Part shown: in pieces, positions 48,443-61,434 of the stretch
Position numbering within the stretch: the stretch's first letter is position 1
Layout: each line of letters opens with the position of its first letter
Origin: Acidimicrobiia bacterium
Lineage (GTDB): Bacteria > Actinomycetota > Acidimicrobiia > Spongiisociales > UBA5794
NCBI GenBank assembly: GCA_029939995.1
Contig: JAOZRW010000009.1
Span: 698 to 63,352, forward strand
DNA length: 62,655 nt
Reading direction: 5' to 3'
The notes under the pieces: generated by a model
Seen by the model: the letters and a program-made list of their open reading frames with translations, nothing else
Told to the model about the DNA's origin: nothing
Database searches by the model: none
Position numbers and translations under genes: made by a program

Positions 48443-49984
48443 ATGCCCGACACAGATCAAAGGAACGACACGCCGGCGATCGAGCTTCGGAACATCGACA
48501 AGTCCTTCTACGGCGTGTTCGCCAATGCCGATGTGAATTTCAGTCTCGCCAAGGGCGAGGTGCATACGCTCCTCGGTGAGAACGGTGCGGGCAAGTCGAC
48601 GCTGTGCTCGGTGATGGCCGGCCTGTATCGACCCGACTCGGGGGAGATGCTGTTCGACGGGAAGCCGACGGTGTTCAAGTCTCCGAAGGATGCCCTCGCC
48701 GCCGGTGTCGGCATGGTCTATCAGCACTTTCGTCTCGTTGCGAACCTGACGGTTGCCGAGAACCTCGCGCTCGGGAACCCGGAGGTCGGACTGCGGCTCT
48801 CCCAGAGCGAACTCGAGGCGGAGGCGAAGGAGCTCGGTGAACGGTACGACTTCCCCGTCGACCCCTCCGCCCGCATCTGGCAACTCTCGGTCGGCCAGCA
48901 GCAGCGTGTCGAGATCCTCAAGCTGCTCTATCGCGACGCCAAGATCCTCATCCTCGACGAGCCGACGGCGGTGCTCACGCCGCAAGAGGGCGAATCCCTG
49001 TTCCGGGCGATGCGCATGCTCGCCGACGAAGGCCGTTCCCTGATCTTCGTGTCGCACAAACTTCACGAGGTCAAAGCGGTGTCGGACCGGGTGACGGTAC
49101 TCCGGGAAGGCCGCGTCGTCGGCGCGGTGGACACGGTCGACGCCGAGCCGCGGGACCTCGCGAGGATGATGGTCGGCAAAGACCTCGTCCTCCCGACGCG
49201 CAAGCCCAACGAGTCCGTCGGAGACGAAGTGCTCGTGATCAAGGACCTCGTGGTCGAAGACGACCGCGGGCTCGACGCCGTGGACGGACTGTCGATCACC
49301 GTGAACGCAGGCGAGGTGGTCGGCATCGCCGGCGTGTCGGGCAACGGCCAGAGGGAACTCGCCCAGGGCATCGTCGGCCTCATGAAAGTGAAATCCGGTT
49401 CCGTGTATCTCGACGGGACCGACGTGACGAAGATGAGCGTTCTGGCCAAGATCAAGCGCGGCATCGCGTACGTTCCGCAGAGCCGTCTCGGCATGGGTCT
49501 CGCCCCGGGTCTGACGACCGAGGACAATCTGGCGCTCAAGCAGTACCGCGAACCCCCGTACTCCAAGGGACCTCTCCTCTCCGCGGCGGCGTTCAAGCAG
49601 AAGGGTGCCGAACTCATCGAGCAGTTCGACGTGCGGGGCGTCCGCCCCGGGCTCCCCATCCGCCTGCTCTCGGGGGGGAACCTCCAGAAGGCGCTCATCG
49701 CCCGGGAAGTGGTTCAGGACCACTCTCTGCTCATCGCCCGATCTCCGACCCGCGGTCTGGACGTCGGGGCGACGGCCACCGTCCGCGATCACATCCTCGC
49801 CGAGCGCGACCGGGGCATCGCCGTGCTGCTGATCTCGGAAGATCTCGACGAGCTGCTGGCGCTCTCCGACCGGCTCGTCGTGATCTACGAGGGCAGGATC
49901 GTCGGTGAGATGCTGGCATCGGAGGCGACGGCCGAGCGTCTCGGACTGCTCATGTCCGGACACCAGGAGGATCAGCCAGCATGA
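48443..49984 (+). CDS. ABC transporter ATP-binding protein, two NBDs (BMP/simple-sugar/nucleoside type)
   Basis: GENGAGKSTLCSVMAGLY, LSVGQQQRVEILKLLYRDAKILILDEPTAVLTPQE; second half VSGNGQRELAQG, LSGGNLQKALIAREV. Confidence 0.95.
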   Translation: MPDTDQRNDTPAIELRNIDKSFYGVFANADVNFSLAKGEVHTLLGENGAGKSTLCSVMAGLYRPDSGEMLFDGKPTVFKSPKDALAAGVGMVYQHFRLVANLTVAENLALGNPEVGLRLSQSELEAEAKELGERYDFPVDPSARIWQLSVGQQQRVEILKLLYRDAKILILDEPTAVLTPQEGESLFRAMRMLADEGRSLIFVSHKLHEVKAVSDRVTVLREGRVVGAVDTVDAEPRDLARMMVGKDLVLPTRKPNESVGDEVLVIKDLVVEDDRGLDAVDGLSITVNAGEVVGIAGVSGNGQRELAQGIVGLMKVKSGSVYLDGTDVTKMSVLAKIKRGIAYVPQSRLGMGLAPGLTTEDNLALKQYREPPYSKGPLLSAAAFKQKGAELIEQFDVRGVRPGLPIRLLSGGNLQKALIAREVVQDHSLLIARSPTRGLDVGATATVRDHILAERDRGIAVLLISEDLDELLALSDRLVVIYEGRIVGEMLASEATAERLGLLMSGHQEDQPA

Positions 49985-51102
49985 GCCGCCGCATCATCAT
50001 CGTCGAACCCCGCGGTCTCGCTCCCTGGTGGCTCAAGCTGCTGATCCCGATCGCATCCGTCGTCGCCGCCCTCGCGCTCGGAGCCCTGTTCCTGATGTTG
50101 ACGGGGAACGACTGGATCGAGGTCTACGCGAAGATGACCGACGCGGCCTTCGGGTCGGGACGGGGATTCGCGGAAACGCTCGTTTCGGCGACGCCGCTCA
50201 TTCTCACCGGTGTCGCGGCAGCGATCGCCTTCAAGATGCTGGTCTGGAACATCGGCGGTGAGGGGCAGCTGATGGTCGGAGCGATCGCCGCTGCAGGGGT
50301 GGGGATCTGGCTCGGCGGCGGCACGCCGCCGATCATCGCCATCACGGCCGTCGTGCTCGCCGGTGCGATCGGCGGGGCGTTCTGGGCATCCCTCTCCGCC
50401 GTGCCGAAGGTCTACCTCGGAACCAACGAGATCATCACGACGCTGATGCTCAACTTCATCGCGCTCAACCTGATGCAGTACCTGGTTCTCGGGAGCTTCA
50501 GCCCGTGGCGGGATCCGGAGGCGACCCAGTTCCCGCAGGGGCGGCCGATCATCGACTCGGCACGCATCCCCGAGTTCTTCCACCGACTGGATTGGGGTCT
50601 CTTCATAGCGGTCTTCGTCGCCATCCTCGCCTGGTTCGTGATCAGCAAGACGAGAACCGGCTTCGAGTACCGCATCGTCGGCGACTCCTTCAACACCGCG
50701 CGGTACGCGGGGATCCGGGTCCCGAAGAAGGTGCTCGGAACATTCCTCCTGTCCGGGGCGTCCGCAGGACTCGCCGGCTCGATCCTGGTCGCAGGGATCC
50801 TCGGCAAGATGGATCCGAGATCGCTCGATCTCGGACTCGGATTCACCGGCATCATCGTGGCGGCACTCGCACGGCTCAACCCGATCGCCATCATCCCCGT
50901 AGCGATCCTGATGGGGGCGCTCAACAACGCCGGTCCGGCGCTCCAGTCGATCGGGGTCCCGACGGCCACCGTCAAGATCCTGCAGGGTGCGATCCTGATT
51001 TTCGCCGTGGCCGGCGAGTTCCTGATCGGGAACCGATTCCGACGGCCGCGTGAATCCGTCGACGAAACGCCGGAACCGGCCAAGGAGGCGAGCGCAGCAT
51101 GA
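49981..51102 (+). CDS. ABC transporter permease (BMP/nucleoside type)
   Basis: Multi-TM; FKMLVWNIGGEGQLMVGAI, LGTNEIITTLMLNFIALNL, NTARYAGI. Confidence 0.93.
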   Translation: MSRRIIIVEPRGLAPWWLKLLIPIASVVAALALGALFLMLTGNDWIEVYAKMTDAAFGSGRGFAETLVSATPLILTGVAAAIAFKMLVWNIGGEGQLMVGAIAAAGVGIWLGGGTPPIIAITAVVLAGAIGGAFWASLSAVPKVYLGTNEIITTLMLNFIALNLMQYLVLGSFSPWRDPEATQFPQGRPIIDSARIPEFFHRLDWGLFIAVFVAILAWFVISKTRTGFEYRIVGDSFNTARYAGIRVPKKVLGTFLLSGASAGLAGSILVAGILGKMDPRSLDLGLGFTGIIVAALARLNPIAIIPVAILMGALNNAGPALQSIGVPTATVKILQGAILIFAVAGEFLIGNRFRRPRESVDETPEPAKEASAA

Positions 51103-52043
51103 ACGACTCTGTTCTGATGCTCACGGTCATGGCGGCCATCGGCCTCGGCACGCCGATCGTCTTCGCCACGGTGGGTGAGATCCTCGCCGAGCGTTCGGGC
51201 ATCCTCAACCTGGGTGTGCAGGGCATGATGCTCTTCGGAGCCGTCATGGGATTCTGGGCGACGTTCCAGACGGGGAGCCTCTGGCTCGGTGTGCTCCTCG
51301 CGGTGATCGCCGGTGCCGCCATCTCGGTGATCCATGCCTTCAACTCGGTGACGTTGCGCGTCAGCCAGATCGTCTCGGGATTGGCCCTGACGATCTTCGG
51401 AACAGGCGTGGCGATCTTCATCGGACGAGCAGGTTCCAGTCCGCTGGTCGGTCGCCCGTCGCGCGAGATCTTCGAACCGATCTTCCCCCAGTCGTTCGCC
51501 GACATCCCGCTGGTCGGGCCGTTGATCTTCGGGCACGACGCTCTGGTCTACCTCTCCTGGGTCATCGTCGCCATCGCGAGTTACTACCTGTTCCACACTC
51601 GCCCCGGTCTGACCGTGCGAGCCGTGGGAGAGGACCCGGCGAGCGCCGAGGCTGCTGGGATCAACGTGTCGCGGGTGCGGTACATCCACGTGATGCTCGG
51701 CGGAGCGCTCGCGGGGCTCGGCGGAGCGTACTTCTCCCTCGCCCTGGTTCCGTCGTGGCAGGACAATCCGATCGGATCGGCGGGGTGGATCGCGATCGCC
51801 CTCGTGATCCTCGCATCGTGGAGACCCTGGCGGGCCCTGTGGGTCGCGTATCTGTTCGGTGCGGCCGGGCGTGTGAATTTCACGTTCCAGACGCTCGAGA
51901 TCAACATCCCCTCGAACCTCCTCGCGATGCTTCCGTTCCTCCTCGCGATCATCGCCATGCTCATCCTCGCAAGTGGGAAGCGTGCGCGGCTCCTCGGATC
52001 ACCGGAGGCTCTGGGAGTCCCGTATTACAGGGAAGAGCGCTGA
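51099..52043 (+). CDS. ABC transporter permease (BMP/nucleoside type)
   Basis: ILAERSGILNLGVQGMMLFGAVMGF; multi-TM; AVGEDPASAEAAGINVSRVRY. Confidence 0.93.
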   Translation: MNDSVLMLTVMAAIGLGTPIVFATVGEILAERSGILNLGVQGMMLFGAVMGFWATFQTGSLWLGVLLAVIAGAAISVIHAFNSVTLRVSQIVSGLALTIFGTGVAIFIGRAGSSPLVGRPSREIFEPIFPQSFADIPLVGPLIFGHDALVYLSWVIVAIASYYLFHTRPGLTVRAVGEDPASAEAAGINVSRVRYIHVMLGGALAGLGGAYFSLALVPSWQDNPIGSAGWIAIALVILASWRPWRALWVAYLFGAAGRVNFTFQTLEINIPSNLLAMLPFLLAIIAMLILASGKRARLLGSPEALGVPYYREER

Positions 52044-52050
52044 CCCGCTC

Positions 52051-52842
52051 GTGTCCTGGACGCTGCTGACCAACGACGACGGCATCGACAGCCCTGCGCT
52101 GGCCCCGTTCTCCGACGAGCTCTCGGCGCTCGGAAGCGTCCGTGCGGTCGTCCCCGACCGGGAACGGTCCTGGATCGGCAAGGCCATCACGCGGTTCGAC
52201 CCGATCACGGTCGAGAGCGTCGACCTGGACGGGGGATCCGCGTGGACCTGCACCGGGTTCCCGGCGGACGCCGTACAGGTGGGCATCCACGGGATCTTCG
52301 ACGAGCCCCCCGCACTCGTCGTCTCCGGGATCAACATCGGATACAACCACGGTACGGCCTTCTTGATGTCTTCCGGCACGATCGGCGCCGCGGTCGAGGG
52401 GTGGGTCTCCGGCGTTCCCTCGATCGCCATCTCGACGGGGACGGTCGGCGATTGGATGGCCTGGAAGGGCAGGGTGATGGACCCGTCCGCCGCAGCGGAC
52501 TGGCGACGGATCGCCGCCGTCGGCGCCGTCGTCATCGCGGACGTCGAAGCATCCGGGATCCTGGAGATCGCAGACGTCGTCTCGATCAACCTGCCGTTCG
52601 AAGCAACGGTCGAGACGCCGAGACGGATCACGACCGTCGCACGGGTCGGATACGACCGCCTGTTCGACCACACCGGGGGCGGCGTGTACACGCACGACTT
52701 CGGGGGGAGTTTCGTCGAATTCGGTGCGATCGGGGGAACCGACATCGGCGCGGCCCGCGACGGTGCCATCTCGATCACGCCGTTGCTCATGCCCGCCGCC
52801 GCACCGGTGCCCGACGACGTGCGAGCCCGGCTCGAGTACTGA
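52051..52842 (+). CDS. surE: 5'/3'-nucleotidase SurE
   Basis: LLTNDDGIDSPAL, VPDRERSWIGKAIT, VSGINIGYNHGTAFLMSSGTIGAAVEG; GTG start. Confidence 0.9.
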   Translation: MSWTLLTNDDGIDSPALAPFSDELSALGSVRAVVPDRERSWIGKAITRFDPITVESVDLDGGSAWTCTGFPADAVQVGIHGIFDEPPALVVSGINIGYNHGTAFLMSSGTIGAAVEGWVSGVPSIAISTGTVGDWMAWKGRVMDPSAAADWRRIAAVGAVVIADVEASGILEIADVVSINLPFEATVETPRRITTVARVGYDRLFDHTGGGVYTHDFGGSFVEFGAIGGTDIGAARDGAISITPLLMPAAAPVPDDVRARLEY

Positions 52843-52899
52843 CGCCGTGTCTGCTGTACGAGCAGCGAATCGACGCCGCCGGCCATAGTCTGACGGTCC

Positions 52900-56634
<3,735 letters not shown>

Positions 56635-56766
56635 CCGCTCTCCCCGACCCGTGGGTTCCCAGCGCGCCTATGTCCGCCTACGAGCCCTGGGTTCGCAAGG
56701 GTGGGGGAATGCAGGGACCGGATTGTGCATTGAACCGGGACAGAACCACCGATCGGAGCCCGCACC

Positions 56767-57585
56767 ATGACCGCGTTTCCCACGCTTCCCGAAGACCGAC
56801 AAGCCACGCTCGACACGATGCACGCGTATGCGCTCGCCGTAGCGACGCTGCCCCGGATCCACGCGGTACCGCATCCGCGGTGGTGGCACATCTCCCTGAA
56901 GGTCCGGCCCGACGGCCTGGTCACCGAAGCGATGCCGCTGGCAGACGGCGGCGCGGCGTTCATCCGCATCGACCCCAGGCGGCACGAGGTCGTCCTCGAG
57001 ACGTCGAGCGGCGAGCGGCGGGCGTTCCCGATGAACGCCGGGCTCACCGCTTCGGAGATGGGGGAGGCCCTCATCGCCGCGGGAGCCGAGTTCGGACTCG
57101 ACGGGGCCTACGACCGGTCGAAGTTCCAGAACGACGAGCAGCGAGCATACGACGAAGGGCATGCATCGAGGATCTTCGAGGCGTTCGTCACCGCAGACGG
57201 TGCGATCGCGGCGCACCGGAACCGCATCGACGGCCTCGTCGGGCCGATCCAGCTGTGGCCCCACGGCTTCGATCTCGCGTTCGAGTGGTTCGGGACACGC
57301 ACCGAACCCTTCGAAGAGGACGGGGTGACGACGGAACTCCCCTCACAGATCAATCTCGGGTTCTACCCGGCCGGAGACGCCTACTTCTACTCGAACCCGT
57401 GGCCCTTCGACGCCGACGATCTCCTCACCGTTCAACTCCCGTCGGGAGCGCGTTGGAACACCGAGGGATGGCAGGGCTCGATGCTCGCATACGACGACGT
57501 CGCGGGGTCATCCGACGGTGTCGAGCGCTTCCTCGCATACGCGGGGGCCGTCTTCGACGCCGCCTCGCCGCTCCTCACGCGTTGA
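56767..57585 (+). CDS. DUF5996 family protein
   Basis: PHPRWWHISLKVRPDGLVTEAMPL...VGPIQLWPHGFDLAFEWFGTRTEP...INLGFYPAGDAYFYSNPWPF. Confidence 0.75.
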   Translation: MTAFPTLPEDRQATLDTMHAYALAVATLPRIHAVPHPRWWHISLKVRPDGLVTEAMPLADGGAAFIRIDPRRHEVVLETSSGERRAFPMNAGLTASEMGEALIAAGAEFGLDGAYDRSKFQNDEQRAYDEGHASRIFEAFVTADGAIAAHRNRIDGLVGPIQLWPHGFDLAFEWFGTRTEPFEEDGVTTELPSQINLGFYPAGDAYFYSNPWPFDADDLLTVQLPSGARWNTEGWQGSMLAYDDVAGSSDGVERFLAYAGAVFDAASPLLTR

Positions 57586-57611
57586 GGGAGGGCCCCATCG
57601 GGCCCTCCCTC
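57584..57611. terminator. Bidirectional hairpin between convergent genes
   Basis: Perfect 12-bp stem GAGGGAGGGCCC-CATC-GGGCCCTCCCTC; starts inside the stop codon of the + gene and precedes the end of the - gene (57629). Confidence 0.75.
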
Positions 57612-57628
57612 GGACGAGCGTACCGGCG

Positions 57629-57898
57629 TCAGCTGGTCGACTGCTCGGAAGCTCGCTGCCGGAGCCAGTCGAGTTGGGAAGCGACGTCGGCGGTCATCTC
57701 CTCGAGGTCCCGCTGGACCTCCTCGAGATATTCGATCCGCTCCCGGGTCGAGGGACGTCCGAAGGCGCCGCCGCCGTACCCGAAGTGGTGAAGGCCGAGG
57801 CCGGCTCCGCGGAAGCCGCGTCGCGGACCGTCGAAGTCGTCGAAATCGTTCCAGCCGCGGCCCATTCCGTACCCGCGTCTGCGTCCGTGGTGTCTCAT
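57629..57898 (-). CDS. Small Gly/Arg/His-rich protein with C-terminal predicted coiled coil, co-transcribed with padR
   Basis: MRHHGRRRGYGMGRGWNDFDDFDGPRRGFRGAGLGLHHFGYGGGAFGRPSTRERIEYLEEVQRDLEEMTADVASQLDWLRQRASEQSTS; 4-bp overlap with padR. Confidence 0.75.
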   Translation of the reverse strand: MRHHGRRRGYGMGRGWNDFDDFDGPRRGFRGAGLGLHHFGYGGGAFGRPSTRERIEYLEEVQRDLEEMTADVASQLDWLRQRASEQSTS

Positions 57899-58320
57899 GT
57901 TTCTCCTTTCGATGTGTCGCCGTACTCGTCGAGGAACGCGGCGATCGTGCTCTCAGCGGACCGAAGCGAGGTGAGCCAGGCGTCGAGGAGCTGTGCTCCG
58001 TCGTCGGTCAGCTCGTACATGCGCTTCGCCCGGCCCGGCTCGTTCTCCGTCCAGTTCGACCGGACGATGCCGTCATCTTCCATGGAACGGAGCATCCGGT
58101 ACAGGTTCCCCAGGTCGATCCGCTCTTCGGGTATCCAGGAGCGGAGGAACTCGGCGAGGTCGTAGCCGTGGGCCGGCCCGTCGCGAAGGGCTGCGAGGAC
58201 GACGGGCTCGCTGAACCGCTCGAGGCGTGCCCCGACCGTCCAGGTCCCCTCGCCGCTGCGCCGGCGCGTCCGTGCGGCGCCCCGTCTGCGGCCGTGATGA
58301 TGTGGTCCGTGTGGTCCCAT
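57895..58320 (-). CDS. PadR family transcriptional regulator
   Basis: Winged helix: RFSEPVVLAALRDGPAHGYDLAEFLRSWIPEERIDLGNLYRMLRSMEDDGIVRSNWTENEPGRAKRMYELTDDGAQLLDAW. Confidence 0.93.
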   Translation of the reverse strand: MGPHGPHHHGRRRGAARTRRRSGEGTWTVGARLERFSEPVVLAALRDGPAHGYDLAEFLRSWIPEERIDLGNLYRMLRSMEDDGIVRSNWTENEPGRAKRMYELTDDGAQLLDAWLTSLRSAESTIAAFLDEYGDTSKGET

Positions 58321-58326
58321 ACCGAC

Positions 58327-58355
58327 AGTATATGTATGTCACATAGTAATGTCAA
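58327..58355 (-). promoter_or_regulatory. Consensus sigma-A promoter of padR, apparently leaderless
   Basis: On the minus strand TTGACA-N17-TATACT, then 6 nt (gtcggt) and the ATG at 58320. Confidence 0.75.
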
Positions 58356-58362
58356 TAACATA
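58331..58362. promoter_or_regulatory. Two tandem ATGT-N5-ACAT operator-like sites over the padR promoter
   Basis: TATGTATGTCACATA (58331-58345) and AATGTCAATAACATA (58348-58362), centres 17 bp apart, overlapping the -10 to -35 region. Confidence 0.7.
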
Positions 58363-58434
58363 TAGATGTAGGAAACACTGCGGCCTTCGGGACGATCACC
58401 GTTCCCGCTACCCTCCGGATGAGGAGGAAGATTC

Positions 58435-59046
58435 ATGGCATTTCCCGAACCGTTCTACCGCTGGCGGCCACACCCGTGGCACGGACTCGAGACGGGCCCC
58501 GATGCACCCGGTGTGGTCACCGCCTTCATCGAGATCTCCCCGTTCGACTTCGTGAAGTACGAGGTCGAGAAGCGAACCGGATTCCTGAAGGTCGACCGGC
58601 CGCAACGGGGGAGCAGTTCCCCTCCCACGCTCTACGGCCTCATCCCGAGGACGTACTGCGCGGAACGCGTGGCCGCGATGTCACCCGAGGTGGCCGTCGC
58701 AGACGGGGATCCCCTCGACATCTGTGTGATCTCCGAGCGCGCCATCGATCGATCCGAGATCATGCTCAGCGCGAGGGTCGTGGGGGGTCTGCGGATGCTC
58801 GACCACGGTGAGGCGGACGACAAGATCGTCGCCGTGCTGCTCGACGACGCCGTGTTCGGCGAGGCGATCGACATCTCCGACATCCCGAAGCCGCTCATCG
58901 ACCGACTCGAGCACTACTTCCTCACCTACAAGACCATGCCCGGCGAGGAACATCTGGTCCAGATCCCCGAGATCTACGGACGGGAGCATGCCGTCGGCGT
59001 CGTAGCCGCCGCCATGCACGACTACGAAGACCACTACGGGGGATAG
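58435..59046 (+). CDS. ppa: Inorganic pyrophosphatase
   Basis: IEISPFDFVKYEVEKRTGFLKVDRP, TLYGLIPRTYCAERVA, DGDPLDICVISERAI, EADDKIVAVLLDDAV. Confidence 0.88.
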   Translation: MAFPEPFYRWRPHPWHGLETGPDAPGVVTAFIEISPFDFVKYEVEKRTGFLKVDRPQRGSSSPPTLYGLIPRTYCAERVAAMSPEVAVADGDPLDICVISERAIDRSEIMLSARVVGGLRMLDHGEADDKIVAVLLDDAVFGEAIDISDIPKPLIDRLEHYFLTYKTMPGEEHLVQIPEIYGREHAVGVVAAAMHDYEDHYGG

Positions 59047-59073
59047 ATCGACATCGGCGAAGGATCGAAGCAG

Positions 59074-61434
59074 ATGGCACCGGTCGGGCTGACGTCCGCC
59101 GAAGTGCAAGAACGCGTTGCCGCGGGCAAGGTCAACGTGGTCGAGTCACGCGGGTCCCGCTCCGTCGCCGACATCCTTCGTACGAATCTCCTGACCAGGT
59201 TCAACGCCATCATGTCCGTGATGCTCGCGATCGTGCTGGTGTTCGGGCATCTTCCCGACGCGCTGTTCGGTCTCGTCATGATCGCCAACGCCGTCATCGG
59301 CATCGTCCAGGAGCTCCGGGCGAAGTACACGCTCGACAAGCTCCGGGTACTCGTCATCCCGAACGTGACGGTGATACGCGACGGGGCCGAGCGAGAGATC
59401 CCGATGGACGAGATCGTGCTCGACGACGTGGTTGAGGTATCCACCGGCGATCAGATCCCCGCCGACGGCATCGTCATCGACACCCGCGGGGTTCAGGTCG
59501 ACGAGTCGCTGCTGACCGGCGAGGCCGACCCCGTCCACAAGGACGTCGGGGATCAGATCCTCTCCGGGTCGTTCGTGGTCGCCGGCTCGGCGATGGCGAG
59601 AATCACCGCCGTCGGTGACGACTCATACGCTCAACACCTCGCGGCCGAAGCGAGAGAGTTCACGCTCACGAAGAGCGCGCTCCGTGAAGGCATCGACAGC
59701 ATTCTCAGGGTGGTCACCTGGATTCTCGTGCCGATCGCGGCCCTTCTCCTATGGAGCCAGTTCCGTGCGGGGCATTCGATCGGTGATGCGCTGGTGTCGA
59801 CGGTGGCCGGCGTCGTGGGCATGGTGCCGCAGGGACTGGTCCTCCTCGTGTCGATGGCCCTCGCCGTTGCCGTCATCCGGCTCGGGCAACGGAGGGCGCT
59901 CGTGCAGGAACTCCCGGCCGTCGAGACGCTCGCCAGGGTCGACGTGGTCTGCGCCGACAAGACCGGGACGCTCACCACCGGATCGATTCGTCACCGCGAC
60001 ACGGTTCCGATCGGAGACCACGACGCCGACGATCTCGCTGAGGCTCTCGCCGCCATGGCCGCGGCCGATCCCCACCCGAATCCGACGATGCAGGGAATCG
60101 CCGACGTGTATCAGGAGCCGCCGGAGTGGGGCGTTGAAGCGTTCCGACCGTTCTCGTCGGCGACGAAGTTCTCCGCGGTGCGTTTCGACGACGGGAGGAC
60201 GTGGGTCATCGGAGCTCCCGAGATCGTGCTCGGCCGATCTCACCCAGACGTGCTCGAGCACCTGAGGAGCGTGGCCTCGAGCGGTGACCGGGTTCTCGTC
60301 GTAGCGGTGACCGGGGAGCCGATTCCCGAGGACGAGCACGTTCTTCCCGCCAACCTGGAGCCGTTCGGGTACGTGACGTTCGCCGAGGAGATCCGCGACG
60401 ACGCCCCGGAGACGATCGGGTACTTCGTCGACCAGCACGTGACGCTGAAGGTGATCTCCGGAGACTCCGACGCGACGGTGGGAGCCATCGCAACCGGAGT
60501 CGGCGTACCGAACGCGGATCGGAGCATCGACGCCCGGACGCTTCCCCCCGAGGGATCCGCCGGGTTCACCGCAGCAGTCAACGACGACGCCGTCTTCGGC
60601 CGTGTCACCCCGGATCAGAAGAGGTCGATGGTCGTCGCGCTCCAGGACGAGGGGCACACGGTCGCAATGACGGGCGACGGCGTGAACGACGTGCTCGCCC
60701 TCAAGAAGGCGGACATCGGGATCGCGATGGGGTCGGGCGCCCCGGCTACGAGAGCCGTCGCTCAGATCGTCCTGCTCGACAACCGGTTCGCATCACTCCC
60801 ATACGTCGTGGCCGAGGGCCGTCGGGTGATCGCCAACATGGAGAGGGTCGCTTCGCTGTTCGTCTCCAAGACCGTGTACGCGGCCATCCTCGCCGTCGCC
60901 ATCGGTTTCGCCGGCTGGTCGTTTCCGCTGCTGCCACGCCATCTCACGCTGATCGGGTCGCTCACGATCGGGATTCCCGCATTCTTCCTCTCCTTCGAAT
61001 CCACCGACGAGCCGGTCCGGGAAGGTGCCTTCAGACGGGTCATGCGGTTCGCGATACCGTCCGGCGTCATCGCCGCCACGGCGGCGTACGGCGTCTACGC
61101 CGCCGCGGGCGCGCTCGCACGAGATCCGATCGTCGACCGCAGCGCGACGACGATCACGATGGTGCTCGTCGGCCTCTGGATCCTCATCGAACTCATCAGC
61201 CCGTTGACGCCCAAGCGGGCGGCCCTCGTCGGTTCGATGTTCGCGCTGTTCACCGTCGTGCTGGTCGTACCCTTCGGACGGGAGTTCTTCCACCTCGTGA
61301 TCCCGCCGATCGAGATCATCGGCGTGATCCTGGGAGCGGCGCTGGCAGCCGGTTTCGCGTTGCACCATGCGCTACGTTTGATGGACCATCACGGCGGCGA
61401 CTGGGTGCCGTGGCTCAAGGAGACCGGGGAGTAG
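59074..61434 (+). CDS. Cation-translocating P-type ATPase (CtpE-like)
   Basis: Phosphorylation motif VCADKTGTLTTG, TGEADPV, GDGVNDVLALKKADIGIAMGSG, multi-TM. Confidence 0.93.
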   Translation: MAPVGLTSAEVQERVAAGKVNVVESRGSRSVADILRTNLLTRFNAIMSVMLAIVLVFGHLPDALFGLVMIANAVIGIVQELRAKYTLDKLRVLVIPNVTVIRDGAEREIPMDEIVLDDVVEVSTGDQIPADGIVIDTRGVQVDESLLTGEADPVHKDVGDQILSGSFVVAGSAMARITAVGDDSYAQHLAAEAREFTLTKSALREGIDSILRVVTWILVPIAALLLWSQFRAGHSIGDALVSTVAGVVGMVPQGLVLLVSMALAVAVIRLGQRRALVQELPAVETLARVDVVCADKTGTLTTGSIRHRDTVPIGDHDADDLAEALAAMAAADPHPNPTMQGIADVYQEPPEWGVEAFRPFSSATKFSAVRFDDGRTWVIGAPEIVLGRSHPDVLEHLRSVASSGDRVLVVAVTGEPIPEDEHVLPANLEPFGYVTFAEEIRDDAPETIGYFVDQHVTLKVISGDSDATVGAIATGVGVPNADRSIDARTLPPEGSAGFTAAVNDDAVFGRVTPDQKRSMVVALQDEGHTVAMTGDGVNDVLALKKADIGIAMGSGAPATRAVAQIVLLDNRFASLPYVVAEGRRVIANMERVASLFVSKTVYAAILAVAIGFAGWSFPLLPRHLTLIGSLTIGIPAFFLSFESTDEPVREGAFRRVMRFAIPSGVIAATAAYGVYAAAGALARDPIVDRSATTITMVLVGLWILIELISPLTPKRAALVGSMFALFTVVLVVPFGREFFHLVIPPIEIIGVILGAALAAGFALHHALRLMDHHGGDWVPWLKETGE

